DNA from: Datnioides undecimradiatus
Lineage: Eukaryota > Chordata > Actinopteri > Lobotiformes > Datnioididae
Direction: 5' to 3'
DNA length: 64,000 nucleotides
NCBI GenBank assembly: GCA_008933995.1
Contig: WARS01000014.1
Location: 5,813,192-5,877,191 of the forward strand
Shown here: positions 36,691 through 50,083 of the stretch, piece after piece
Layout of the letters: the number at the start of each line of letters is the position of its first letter
How positions within the stretch are numbered: position 1 is the first letter of the stretch
The notes under the pieces: model-generated
Told to the model about the DNA's origin: nothing
Databases searched by the model: none
What the model saw: the letters and a program-made list of their open reading frames with translations, nothing else
Translations under genes and position numbers: made by a program

Positions 36691-39600
36691 TAAGCTCAGG
36701 TAAAAGTCAAATAACATCCAGTGGACCCATGAACTTCTGCTGCAAGTCTGTCCTTCACTGTGCTCAGCACTAACTCATATGCTGGCATGTACGCTATGCA
36801 GAGCAGTGCTTTAACGCCTCCCCCACCCCTTGTCCTCAGAGCTTCTTCATAGAAACTGCCCTCTTCTTGCCCCAATACTCAGCCACCAGTCTAGCCGCAG
36901 CCAGGGGAGTGACGTCCCTTGAGCAGGGAGGCAAGAGGGGAGGAGCGGCCCCCAAGGAATTAGGGTGAAAGTGGGGGGTAAAAGGGGGGTGGTGTTTCAC
37001 CTCCACGCTTAAGGTCTGGGTTAGTTAAACTCTGTGCAGACAATATTGCACCATAAGCCCTCATCCTGGGATCACACAGCAGGACAGAGAAGATAAAGGA
37101 AGAAATCTTAAAGGTAGAATTAGTGATTTCTAGTGCACATGGAGGCCAAATAGATCCCAGCTGCCCAGATGCTTACTGACTACTGATAAATGGTTAGGCA
37201 ACTGGCGTTGACAAATATTGAGGCAGACACTTGTGTTTACCCAGGGCAGCCCACAGGAGTGCTGCTAAAAGCATGGGTGCTGATTGGTCAATGAAGGGTG
37301 GACGAGCTACAGTACTGGGGGGTTAAGTCCTCTAATGGAAGACAGGTATTGCTCAATGTTCCCTGAGCTATTGGACCCATGGACATAACAAAATCAATAG
37401 TACAGCTCACTGCGGTACACCACCAAAAGCCTGGCATCTCCACAGCAACTTCAGTTACAACTTTGAGCTCTTGGAGGGAAAAAAAGTCACATTTTTCCAT
37501 CAAACACTGGCTGCGAATTACAACTAAGGTTGAGTTTGCAGTGGAGGGAATCTGTGCCAAGACCAGCTTAAACCAGCTTGAGACCTCAGTGGGAAGGTGG
37601 CAGCTGGCCGCTAGAAACACCGTCCAACCCACAGACCAGCGGCTCCATGGCATGACAACAGCCAGCTCTCTCTCAGTTTGTCCATCCAGCCAAGCATCCA
37701 AATATCATGGCCCATTGCCCACCAAACCTTGGCTGCATGGGCTGATTATCTGACCTGCATGCTGATGAGAAAAGCCCGTACTTTGCTTAGTTGTGGGCAG
37801 GCTGGAGACACCCCTGTTAATGCTGGCATGTCTGTCATAAACACACACACATACATTGAGCGATAAAATTCAGATCTGCAGTGACAAGACGATATGGCTT
37901 ATGATGAATGACTGAGGGGCAGGAAACTGAAAACATCGTCTAAAAAACAGTCTAATGTAGACCTGACCTGGTGGAGAACCTGCTGGTCAAAGGTAGAAAT
38001 CCAGATGGTCTGTGGGGCATCTTTCACCTCAGTCAGCTTCACAATATCGGGTGTTGTTTTGTCCAAGTTGATGTCCAACTTGCCATACCAAGCAATAACA
38101 GAAAAAGGAAAACAGATTCATTTTATAACTTGCAAAAAAACAATGACATCATTATTATATCTCCATTAAATACAGTCAACTCCTGAAGGAAATGCAAATG
38201 TTGCTCTAAGTTCTTACGGACTGCATCTGAATTTCTATATAAGTTCAGGTTATTATGACTTTTCAAAGATATTTACAATGTTCTACTGACATCAAACATC
38301 TGTCCATGCTCGGATTCATCTTTATGGAGCAGGTAGATGATAACTGTATTTACTTTGAATTTTTGTGGCACTTCACTGTGAGTATTTTAGAGAAAATTCG
38401 GAATTGTACATCTGCTGGAATAATGCCATGACAGCCTCTTGGAGCACTAAAAACACATGGTTTTGGAACAAAAGGTACATTTTTCAGCCACATGCAGGTG
38501 GTCACTGTAACCATGGAGAGGATGGACAGGAGTCACTGGCTCGCTGTGTCTTGCTGTTGACATGCACTAATTCTGTGAAGCCAATTGTATGCATTTGCCC
38601 TCCAATGGCTGAGTGACCTAGCTTCAAAAACGAGGATGCGGTAAACAGATTGAGTGGTGTTTGCCTTGCAGACAGCGGGACTGCTCGCTCCAGTTAACAC
38701 TGTTGTCACCAGGAAATGTTAGAGTGAACAGTTACTGATAAGGCAGACAACAGCTCTGAGTAGAGCATGAGTGATCTCCAGATTAAGAGCAGCCACTTAA
38801 ACCACAGAGTGACAAAAATATAACTGTGGATGTATGGCAATGTTAAATAAAGGGCGGGGCCACAGATAATTTGGGGCAATGGACAACAGGGATGTCCAAC
38901 GTCTCCTCTTGACAAATAAAAGATGTGTATGGTTGGACATACAGACCTGCATCAGCTTTAGCAGCTTCAGCTATTTCAGTGTATCTGATTGAAAGGTAAA
39001 GGTGAATTATACATATAGGTTAGAAATGTGTTTAGGAGGCCAGTATTAGCCATGGTTTGGATGTTGATTTATAGTAATGGCCAAAGCCTCTTCATATTAC
39101 ATGTTAAGAGCAGTCTGGGGACTGTAGCCTGAAGACGTTACCTGTTCTTAGTTTGACTTAATACTCTTTTTATTAGGTAGGAGGATGGGGTATTATCTAT
39201 GGATGCATTCAACCTCGCTGAAGTCTCTCTCTCTGCCCTCCTTAAATTGATTTCCTGTCTTTATGTAGGTCAATATACAACCCCATATACAGTATCTAAA
39301 GGTTTGTGTGCAGAGGGTCTAACTATACTACATTTGCACACCTTAAAAGATAATAAAATGACCTCTCATAGTTAAGGAAGATACACAGTCCAAAGGTTTT
39401 GTATGTTGGTTAGGTTATAATCCCAGAGCAGTAGTGAACGCCATCAATCGTTTATTTGAACACCCTTGGCAACAGTAACAGATTCCTTTAAATATGATCC
39501 GTGATGTCCAAGAATCTTCTTGGCCTGCGGGTTAATTGCGACCTCAAGCTGACTTGACTCCGAATCCCTCAGGATACACTGACTTCCAAAAATGAATTCC

Positions 39601-40900
39601 ACACTGAAAAGACCAAAACATGGCTTACTGTTTAACTGGCTGACATGCAAGTGGGGATTTTACAGGTTTATTACTCTAAATAAATATTTGGTTTCAAACC
39701 TTCCCTCTGCACTTACATGATCATCTCATATCTTTTTTTGGCCTTTTATATGAGGCAGTTACTTCTTGACACCAATTACTAGACATGTGTCAGCAGTATA
39801 GCAATTATCAAGCAAAAACAAATGTCAGGTCAGCCATCAAAGCTGGATTGTCTTAATTAGTTAGGCTCATAATATGATTGCTCACTTAACACAGCACAGG
39901 GTTTCTGATGTGTGTGATCTTATCAGAACTGAATTGGATTTTATAATCATTGGACAATCAGACTTTTTTGGTTCCTCATGCATGAAAGCAGGGCAGTAGG
40001 AGAGGGCGTGCAGCAGGGCTGCCAGGCGTCAGTAAGTCAATCACTTCTGCTTAGTTTAACTAACTACTTTTATTGTTTTTTTCCTGACCACTGTCCTGCA
40101 ACAGATGGCTCAGCTGCTCACTGGAAATTCTGCTGAGCATAAAAATACAGTTGGTATGACCTGCTGAAACTATGACGATGTCAGATGAACCTGAGAAACT
40201 AAAACAGTTCAGTGTGGCTGCACAGATTAAATGCGTAGGGGATCCAGTTGAAATCTTATGGGATCTGTCTGTTTAACACTGCAACAATCACTCAGGCAAA
40301 CTCCAGATACTTTATGCTCACAGGCAGAATGTGCAATTCAGTATCCTATAAAGTTTGCCTTTAAAAACCATTTTAAACTGTATGCTGGCGCTCTCGGTGA
40401 CACAGTCGGTTTTTTAGTATAAAAAGAATTTACTAATATGTCTGATCAGACCTCTTCTCATGGCTCCCGCAGTCTGCTCTTAGATTCTTTTATACCCTTT
40501 TTCTTCAAGTTTTATGATTTTTATTAAAACATTCAGGAGACTCACGTAATTCCCTGCAAAGTTTCACCCTGCTTGAACCTCAGCAGGTCAAATCTGCCAG
40601 AATAAATGAAAACGCCTGTGGGACTGTGCACAGGTTTGTGTGTCTATTCTTTCTGTCGTTTGCCTGCAATACACTGAATTTATTTGAACATAGATTTTAA
40701 ACGTTATACTGAGCTATGTTAATGCAAAAACAAAGAACCAGTGTAGTAGTTCAGACCTGCAGCCAATAAAGCACTTCATCAACCAGTTTATCTAATTATT
40801 AATTAAAGGAAGACGTGCAGTATGACAAACTTTCCGTTTAAATCGACTGATTTAAATCGAATGGATTTGAAATTTTCTCGCTTTCGGTTGTGTATACTTG
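36691..40900. other. Intergenic region between slc7a2 and mtmr7 (head to head)
   Basis: About 4.2 kb between divergently transcribed genes. 37090-37870 reads like a decayed interspersed repeat, with open frames on both strands that match nothing I know. A short (AC)n lies near 37840. The rest is anonymous AT-rich DNA. No gene is called. Confidence 0.5.
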
Positions 40901-41202
40901 AACATGAGTTCAACCGCTGCTAGCTTCGGTCAGCAGCACCCTGAAATGCCCTTTGACATTTAATGCAGGCCACAGCTCGGGACCCGGCGGGCTTTAGGAC
41001 CCGGCGGTGCAGCTCCGGTGAAGACAGCAACAGTAATATTATGGTCGAGTATACCTGCGCGCTGCGGATGAACTTAACCATTTAAGCTAACATATAGCAC
41101 ATTGTTGTGTTTTATATATATTGCTATGCACATGTTGTACTGTCTGTGGTTGTAGTAGTTCGGGATAATCACGGGAAGCCGCGGCTCATCCTACAGCTGC
41201 TG
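40901..41202 (+). promoter_or_regulatory. mtmr7: mtmr7 promoter and 5' leader region
   Basis: A GC- and CpG-rich patch just before the mtmr7 start, with a direct repeat GGACCCGGCGG at 40980-40990 and 40997-41007. The transcription start is not evident, and no TATA box is clear. Confidence 0.4.
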
Positions 41203-44200
41203 ATGGAGCACATCCGACTGCCCAAGGTAACCGCGGATCTGATTGCAGTGATTAGCCACAGTTTCCGCACTCTGCCCCCACTGTCGCCTCAACACTAGTC
41301 CTCAGTTGCGCTCACGACGGCTGCTGTGATTTCATTTAAATCCTTAAACGAGCACATAGGCTTCACTGAAGGGCGCGTGCTGCGTCGGCCACGTAGGCAG
41401 CCAGGGTCCTCCTGCTGTTATCAGCCACATTTGGGTGTGTTTGTGCAGTGAATATATGAGCACAGCTGTGGCGGAGCTGCTGTATGAGGAGCTGATCGTG
41501 TTTGATGTTGTTCCTCCTCCTCCAGGTGGAGAATGTCAGGGTGCTTGACAGGGTCTCCCCCAGGAGAAGCAGGGTGGGCACCCTTTACCTGACGGCCACA
41601 CACACCATCTTTGTAGAGAGCGAGGCTGGAGTGCGCAATGAAACATGGGTAGGCAGCAGCTGGGGCATGACAGATCAACCAGTGAGGACAAACTGTAGAA
41701 CTTGAATAAAAGGTCTGTTTGCCTTGAACCTGTCCTCCCAGGTGCTTCACAGCTTGGTGTGCAGCGTGGAGAAACAGTCGGCCTCGGCCTCAGGATGTCC
41801 TCTGATCGTTCACTGCAAGAACTTCCAGGTTCTTCATTTCGTCATACCTCGAGAGCGAGAGTGCCATGATGTTCACCTGTCCCTTCAGCGTCTCTCCCAG
41901 CCAGGTAAACTGTGTTATCACATCACTGGTGTTATTGTTGTAATGTGATGTAGGACCAGACCAGTACATCAGAAGTTGTCTGGAATTGGGGGGTTTTTTT
42001 GACAGCATTTACATTTTTAGTAGTTTCAAATCCAGTATTGGTCAGGCTCTAGTTTTCATTTCCTCTTCTTCTGCAACACTTTGGTCTGTCTACCTCATAC
42101 AAATTTGAGCTTTTGTGCATCTGTCAGCCAGTATTGTGCCTTGCAGAGAGTTACGAGGAGCTGTACTGCTTCTCCTATAAGCCCAACGTGGATGAGGAGG
42201 AGAGACGGCAGGAATGGGACTTCTTGGACCTCAAGGCCGATTACAGCCGAATGGGACTCCCAAACTCCCTGTGGAAACTGTCCCCTGTCAACCAACAGTA
42301 CAAGGTCAGTAACCCGACATCTATGGCCCGTCGTACAATTTTATTTCCTAATATGGACATGATGACTTTTGTTATGTTCTATTCAAAGGTGAGCGACACG
42401 TATCCTGCTGACCTGTTTGTACCCGAGTCGGCCACGCCTCCGGTCATAGTGGGGAGCTCCAAGTTCAGGAGCCGAGGCAGATTTCCCACTCTGTCCTACT
42501 ACTCCAAAGAAAATCATGTATGTTGACTTGTATGTTTTGTTTTTATTTTCAGTGTGTTTCTATGACAACCGGTGTCAATTCAAGGGACATGAACCGTGAC
42601 ATTCATGTCCATCTCAGAAGAATAGGGACACACTGACAGAATCAACCTCTGAGACACCGAACGCTTAAACATGTCCCTTATATTAAGATGTCAGTGTGAC
42701 ATTACAACTTTCTTTTCAGTCAGTTTTGGTGCTAAAATGATGGTCACTCATTCTCAGCATGGGCCTCCTACAGCTTAAAGTATTTATTTCACAACAAAAC
42801 ACAAACTGGAAAGTCCCAAAGTAAATGAAGTCATTCCTGTTGAGCTACTGATACAGCGTGCAGCTGCATTCGGGCCATTTTTAGCAGCTGGGAAGTAAAA
42901 ATATTTTAGTTTTGAAACTTTCTTTTAAGTTTTTTGATATAATTCGCTCTGATTGTGATGAGATTGGTCAAATGGGTTTAAAGCTGTTTCTTAAAATGAC
43001 AGTCTGCTATAACACAAGCTGCGGAACAAATGACAACATATGACTTTGTGTTTGTGAACATATATAGAGCAAACATGGATGTCAAGTCTGTCTTTTTTCA
43101 GCTTGTGATTTTAAAAAGAAGGCCCTACATTAGACATAACTAAAAGACATGAACGATTCACGTGAACGACATATGTAAAGGTCTGATACTCAGTCAACAG
43201 TGGATCTGGCCACACACAGGAGACTCTTTGATTTAAACAGATACTTTGTCAAGTTCGAGACAGGTCCCAGGGGTACACCCTGTCATTAAATCAAAGATGC
43301 AGCGTTGCTGCTTTCTACATCTGAATGAGGGATAAGCTCCAGCGTTCATAATCGGTTCTATTAATCCTCAGCTGGACATTTGGGAGTGCTTTATGTGTGC
43401 GGGGTCAGCTTCCCAGGGTTGAGGGTCCAGTGTGGAGCACAGATCACACAATGGGGCTCTGCTCTGGTACGTGAGCCAGAAGGGAGAATCACACAACAGA
43501 CTCTTTCCCTTGTGCCTACTAAATGGACATATGACAGTTCTTGTGGCTGATTTAATTTAAATTGAACATGCAAGGAAAGATAAAGCAGTGTGAGTTTGGA
43601 TTCACCCTGATTCTCACATCCATTTTTAAAAATTTGTTCTGAAAGTCATCTCAAAGTAATAATTCACTTAAAAATCGACTGTCAAGACAAACAAACATTC
43701 CTGTATGAAGCCCGAGTGCCTCTTGCCTCCTCCCAGGCTGCCATCTGCCGTAGCAGCCAGCCTCTGTCCGGTTTCAGCGCTCGGTGCCTGGAGGATGAAC
43801 AGATGCTGGAGGCCATCTTGAGGTCCAATCCCCGCAGCGACTTCATGTATGTGGTGGACACCAGGCCTAAGGTGAGCCCTTTTCGAAAATATAAGTGGTA
43901 CAGTACTATACTGTATGTTCAGGTGGGCTTTGTTTTCCATTCTGCGTTTTGCCAGCTGCATGTACTCACAACAAAAACCTTGAAAACATCTTGGTTATCA
44001 ATATTGTGTAACAGGAATTTGTGATGTGAAATGATTTTGCTCATAAGGGAGCGTTCTGATGATCACGCAAATGTCTCTCCAGCTGAACGCGATCGCAAAC
44101 CGAGCCGCAGGAAAAGGCTACGAAAACGAAGACAACTACTCCAACATCAAATTCCAGTTCATCGGCATCGAGAACATCCACGTAATGAGAAACAGCCAGC

Positions 44201-47200
44201 AAAAAATGCTCGAAGGTAATTATCATGTCTTCCTCGAGTGATTTCTCACACTGATTTTATAGCTTTAATTACCGTGGCAACAGCAGTTCATTCATCCCTG
44301 TGCCAGAAACCTTTCACCACACCAGTGTTTGTGGTACGAAATGTATATTTTCTAACATTGCCTGTTTTAAAGGCCGCTGCTTCTTCATATTACTTTAGCA
44401 GCGCCGGACCCCATGCTACCCCTGTGGCTTTCATATGCACTCATGCAGACTGGACTGTGCTGCAATCAGGCCTCAAATGAGCCCACAGGAGAATTTCTGG
44501 GTATTGTGCAGGGGTGCTCCTAGGAAGACTTTGAATCCATCTGGATTTGATTTCGGAGCTATTTTGGTTTCCTGGAGTGGACAATCCGGGACCTTATCCC
44601 CCAAAGAGAGACTGAGGGCGTGAGAATGATGTGATTTCAAGTTTGAAAAGTTATAGCTGTTCTTAGTTGTGATAACTCTTTGCCCCCTGGCAGCACAAGG
44701 GAAGTCTTAAAATGCGGGAGACAGCGCCTGACTTTCTGTACCCACTTGTACAGTTGAATAAAGTCCTGAAGACCCCCCGCCTGGCAGCATTAGCGCAAAC
44801 ATTTCTCCTGAGTGGAACTCTGCTCCACAAAATGCTACGAAAGGTTAAACAAACCCGTTCACCTGCTCGCTCTCCTATCATGGGCCTCAGAGCACTCTCA
44901 CAGGTCAGCACACTGTTATAGCGTCAGCAAAAAACACTTATTCCCCTCTGTCGACACCTTAATGAGTGGGTAGATAGCAGATGTCATCATACACTTATCT
45001 GAAAGCGTGTCTGAATTATGTATGCTAACGTGATAAATTGTCCTGAGCAAATGACATGTCAGCCGTGGAGAGGCGTGTCCGTGTCACTCTGCCCCTGCAG
45101 TGAACTTGCAAATATTTATGTTGAACTCTGAAGATGGAAAAATAAATTTAGAGTCCAGTTTTACAAAATAAACAAACACAATGCAGGAAATCTTATGGTA
45201 CAGAATTATTAGTATTATTATTATTAGTACATTATTTATCTGCAAGTTATTTGCACATTACTTAGCGTGTATTTTAATATATGAATTAACAGGACAGTCC
45301 ACAGGCTGCTCTGTGAGGCTGCTTTCACACACAGTTTTTAGCTAAATACTATGTGCAGCACGCTAACATGCTCACAATGACATGTTCACCAGTTTAGCTT
45401 ACTGTGTTAAGGATGCTAACATTTGCTAATTAGCACTGAACACAAAGTGCAGTGATGCTGGCAGCAGTGTCATAAGTTTTGCAGGCAAGCAAAGTGTTAA
45501 ATGTTTAAAAAGTTTTGATCTAATGACACTACAGGAAGAACAAGCGGTTAGAATTTATCAGCACTTTTGCCAAATATCTGTACTGGCCTGGTGAGCGGTC
45601 AGGCCAAAAAAACACATTTGTTAATGCTAACATAAGGCCAAATATCCATTCATTCTGAGGTCAGTGATTTATGTTTGTATTTGGCTTTGTGCCGTGCTGT
45701 TCCGAAACGTAAGTCAACATCCGTGTTGTTGCCGGGGAAACTCTTTGTGATGTGAGTGCAACTGGTGTCAAAATGCCTTTAAATTACTGCGGAGCTCAAG
45801 TGTGAGTGTATGGGATGCAGGTTAGCTAGCGTAAACAAAAAGCCTAAAGCCTAAAAAAAAAACCTGTATGTATCCTGGGTGATGGGCAACCAAACATATA
45901 ATCTATGAACAACGGAGAGGGACAGAAGTGGCAAAAGCAAGAGGGACAGATGAGATCCCTGTGACCACTTTGTTTAAAGTCCCAAATATACTGAGGAAAG
46001 AAAAATTAGCAACATAAAACAGAGCAGAAGTAAATTCAGCACTGATCATGAGGGGAACACGAACGTCTGTACCAAATATCAGGGCACTGCATGAAGTTGT
46101 TGCTGAGGTATTTCATTTAAAGCCACAAATGAACCTTATGATGCTACAACGGGAAGTCTGGTATCTCTAGAGTCAATGTGATTCATCCTCTGGGGATGAA
46201 TGCTGTGAATAGTTGTCATCTCTGGAGCCACGCTGCCAGCATGACTGAAAACAATGAGTGATGAAGCATCACATGAGACGCTATGGATAACAAAATACGG
46301 CACTGTGTCCCTTATTTTCTCATGCCATAACACAGCTTCCTTATGCTTTAATAAAGCCCTATGATCAGGTATGCTCCGTGCTTCCTGCCAGTGAGACAGC
46401 TGTGTTGTGCTTCCAGTGTGCGAGCTGCGCTCCCCCTCCATGTCCGACTTCCTGGAAGGTCTGGAGAGCTCAGGCTGGCTGAAGCACATCAAAGCTGTTT
46501 TGGATGCAGGCATCTTCATCGCCAAGGTCAGTCTGGAGGTTAATCCCTGCTGTCTGCCTCACAACTGCACTCAATATTAGCTTAGGTGTGTGTGGGGGTG
46601 TTTGTGTGTGTATCTGTGTATGTGCCGTGTCCTGTATGTGAGATACAGATATTGTCTGAGTGCACACAGTTGCCAGTTATGCGGTTCACTTAGCCAAAAC
46701 TATTGCAGTCTGATACACTAGTCCTGTTACAAGTCCTTTAGGCAAATCTCATACATGTAAATGAGGTGGACAAAATAACAGAAACGCCTCAGTTCAGGTG
46801 ACAGAATACAATTCTGCAGCAGCACCAAGTCCAAAGTCAGTTATTCAGATCACTCCCCTCTGGCTGGATTTGTCTGCAGCCTAACAGGAAGTTAGTTTGT
46901 GCCTAAAAGGTGCAAATGGGGGAACAACAATGATATGATAACAGACGTGAGATTTTCATTTAATTTAACTGATTAAAATACCACAACAGACCGTGTCAGA
47001 CTTCTCAAAGCAGATTAAAAACAGGAACATGAGCCAGAAAACACCTGACACAACAGTGTAATCACAACCAAAGCAAAACATCTGTTTCCCAAAACTTAAG
47101 CAGCAGAAACGTCAGGTTTCAGGAGATCTGACGCACTCTTGTTCAGGTCTAAAGTGAGGTGCTCTATGTAAACATTTAAAGGTGTCCTGAGGAGTTATCT

Positions 47201-49762
47201 TGTAAACAAGGTCTTTAGATCTAAATAAAAACAATATATTTGCATTGCTATTTCTTTAATTATTGAATTTTGTGGAAAATGTTTTTTTTTCTTCTGGGAT
47301 CTGAGCACAAATAGACTGGTAGAACTCAGTAGTTACAATTCTGGCACAGATTAATGTTGATATGTGTATTTGACTTTGAGCTCAATCAATATTGGGATTT
47401 TTGAAACTGATACAGATTTTGGAGGGAACAATTCACTGAAATTGAGCCCACAGTGAAATTCACCGAATTAACTCCATGCCAGTCGCATGGAGTTCATTTT
47501 TCAGCTAAAATGAAAACATTATGGATTTTGCAAAGATACTCAGAAGACTGCTTTTTTAGCAAATAACTTAATCAATTAAACATATTTCAGTTCAATATTT
47601 TATATAACTTCAGGAACAGATACACTGATGGCAGGGGAATAACTGTCCCATAATACCAGCCAGACTTTACATTAGGTGTCTATAGATTATCTATAGCATT
47701 ATCGGACCCTGATTGTGCTGCACTGCTGCACCATACTGAGTATTTGTGTGGCTGTGTGTGTGTGCAGGCTGTTGCAGAGGAGGGTGTCAGTGTCCTGGTT
47801 CACTGTTCAGACGGTTGGGACCGCACCGCCCAGGTGTGTTCAGTGGCCTGTGTGCTGCTGGATCCGTACTACAGGACCCTCAAAGGATTCATGGTACATA
47901 CTGACACTTTTTAAAATTGAACCCACAGTTTAGGATCTGTAAAGTGAATGTCACATACTGGTATAGTTTGTCCTATATGCATATACTGTGTTATGTTGTG
48001 ACTGACTGCAGTCCATGCTAGACTCATCAGGCCTGTTTCTTTGATCAGAACGATTTGTGCAGACTAACTTGGATTCCACTGAGAGCCACTGTGGAAAACA
48101 AATGTAATAGAGGAGGCTGTTTTTTAGAATTGCCCCTGAAGTCAGAGGAAAGTGACCCCACACAGAGGGTGAAGAGGTTCAGTCACTCTGCAGGGTTTAA
48201 CTGTGCACTCTGTCTGAACCTTTAATCAGGACTGAAGTTCAAACTCTGGCCCTCTTTGTGTTTCATACATGAACGTGTTTTTTTCTGTTCTCAGGTTCTC
48301 ATTGAAAAAGACTGGATCTCATTTGGACACAAGTTCTCTCACAGGTTTGAGTTCTTCATAATAACTGTGGCAGCACGTGTGATTTGGATGTTGTGTTTTG
48401 CGCCTAACCGGCCTCGCTTCCTGTCCAGATGCAACCACCAGGTTGGAGACCCTAAAGAGGTGTCCCCCATTATCGATCAGTTGCTGGAGTGCGTGTGGCA
48501 GCTCATGGAGCAGTTCCCCTGTGCCTTTGAGTTCAACGAGAGGTTCCTCATCACCATTCACAGCCACATCTACTCCTGTCAGTATGGCAACTTCATTGGC
48601 AACAACCAGCGGGAGAGGATAGAGCTGGGGTGAGATTTACACCTGCAGCCACCATCAGTTTCTCTTCCTTTTCACAGCAGAGACATCTGCTCAGAGTTGC
48701 TGCTCTGAGAGAAGACTTACTACAGCCGGCAGTGTATTTTATCACCGAGCTGATGCAAATAGAGACGACTCTGTGCTAGAAACAAAATCTTTTTCTTTTA
48801 CTAGAGGTGTATTAATCACGTGTTTTATCTCCTGACTGCTGCTGGACATTGGAACAGATTGCGTGAGAGGACTCACTCTTTGTGGAGTTATCTTTGGACG
48901 AACCAGGCAGACTACATCAACCCTCTCTACCGACCCAACCACAGCCAGGCACAGGGGCTCCTTCGACCATCTACTGCCCCCTTCTGCTTTAAGTAGGTTC
49001 TCACAGTAACAGCATATATAACTTAGTAAGTTTAAAATCTAGCCATATGCAGGATGGCAGGTTTGACAGGTTTCCTGTCAAATTGAAATTGAATTGAAAG
49101 CCTTTATTGTCAGTGCACAAGTTAAAAAGAAAACAAATACAACGAAACTATATGTAAAGTTATCACAGAGATGGAAATGTCTCGCTCCTTATAGGTTTTG
49201 GAGTGGGCTGTACAACCGTTTTGACCGGGGGATGCATCCTCGGCAGTCTGTAGAGGATTATCTGAGCACCATCCAAGAGGAGACACAGCAACTGGAGGAG
49301 CAGCTGGCTTCACACAAACAGGTAGGACAGGAGTCATACAGCTTGTCAAAAAGAAATGGACTGCACTGTTTTTAACTGATAATAGAAGATGACCATAGTC
49401 TCTTATGTTGTCAATAGAAAATAGCTCAACTGGAGCAGGAGCAGGGGTGGAGGGGTGCTAATCAGAAAGCAGCCACCTTTGATAAGAGCCCCACAGCTTG
49501 GGCTTGTGGTAATGACCTCGGCCTGGCCAACACTCCTCAGGACTACACCGGGGGCTTCATCACCAGCAGCCCTTGTCAGCCCAAAGCGCCAGACAGCAGC
49601 ATGATCTTCCTGCCCAAAGACTTAAACCAGTCGTCCGAAACCAGCCTCTCCAACGGCAGCGACCAGGAGTCGGGGATTGCAGACCTGAGCTGCCGTTCAC
49701 CCCTCAGCGAGGACAGCGCCAGGGATCCCGACTCTGATGAGGCTGCCTACTCAGCTGCCTGA
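41203..49762 (+). CDS. mtmr7: mtmr7, myotubularin-related phosphoinositide 3-phosphatase
   Basis: Exons: 41203-41226, 41526-41648, 41742-41904, 42147-42304, 42389-42517, 43737-43871, 44083-44215, 46417-46526, 47768-47893, 48295-48344, 48429-48629, 48858-48992, 49195-49321, 49418-49762 (TGA). All phases join, giving 652 residues (human 660). The start [12 protein letters not shown] matches the human N-terminus. Residues 1 to about 100 are the PH-GRAM lipid-binding domain ([14 protein letters not shown]). The phosphatase domain follows, with [12 protein letters not shown] and the complete CX5R loop [10 protein letters not shown] (Cys338, Arg344), so it should be catalytically active, unlike MTMR9. 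A coiled coil follows ([10 protein letters not shown]), through which mammalian MTMR7 pairs with MTMR9, and then an acidic Ser-rich tail ([19 protein letters not shown]). It dephosphorylates PI3P and, by family knowledge, Ins(1,3)P2 in the cytosol and on endomembranes. MTMR6 and MTMR8 are close relatives; the neighbours fit MTMR7. Confidence 0.95.
42518..43736 (+). other. mtmr7 intron 5, nothing recognised
   Basis: 1.2 kb, AT-rich. No repeat or extra exon was recognised. Confidence 0.5.
44216..46416 (+). other. mtmr7 intron 7 with an old repeat
   Basis: 2.2 kb. It contains the GCTAACATGCT-type repeat (45340-45560) and a short ATT-rich microsatellite near 45210-45225. No exon joins the 44215 and 46417 phases. 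Confidence 0.5.
45340..45560. repeat. GCTAACATGCT-type teleost repeat
   Basis: CACGCTAACATGCTCACAATGA, GGATGCTAACATTTGCTAATTAGCACTGAACACAAAG and TCATAAGTTTTGCAGG, each read in pieces, match a family I recall as widespread in fish introns. It is degraded and non-coding. Confidence 0.5.
46527..47767 (+). other. mtmr7 intron 8, possible repeat
   Basis: 1.2 kb. GGTGGACAAAATAACAGAAAC near 46766-46788 resembles the edge of a common fish repeat, but I cannot define its limits. A GT-rich run directly precedes the exon 9 acceptor. Confidence 0.4.
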
Positions 49763-50046
49763 TGCATGAAATGTAGCATTTGGTGGAAGGTTCACTGGGC
49801 CACTGAACAAACCTTCACGTTCACCAAGTAACCTGACTGTGGGCTAACTCCAGTGGAAAGTCTTAATCGGTTACACACTGGCACTTTTGTTTGCATGTGG
49901 TATGGTGGAGTCTCCCTGTTGCCACAAAATAGTTAATAGTTGTTTACTGTAGCACATTTGAACACGTTTTACCTTAAAGCCAGGGGAAAGAAAATAAGAC
50001 TGCAAAGCTGAATATTGCTCTTATGACTGTTGTTGATGGCAGAGTG

Positions 50047-50047
<1 letters not shown>

Positions 50048-50080
<33 letters not shown>
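50048..50080. repeat. (AC)n microsatellite in mtmr7 3' UTR
   Basis: 33 bp of perfect AC repeat, a likely polymorphic locus. Confidence 0.95.

Positions 50081-50083
<3 letters not shown>

Noticed and set aside
37288-37753. Overlapping frames of 137 (minus) and 124 (plus) codons
   Set aside because: Both strands are open over the same stretch, neither resembles a family, no splice context, and the surrounding text looks like a decayed repeat.
45720-45850. Start-like [10 protein letters not shown] reminiscent of a zinc-finger N-terminus
   Set aside because: Only about ten codons before a stop; too short to claim a THAP or similar relic.
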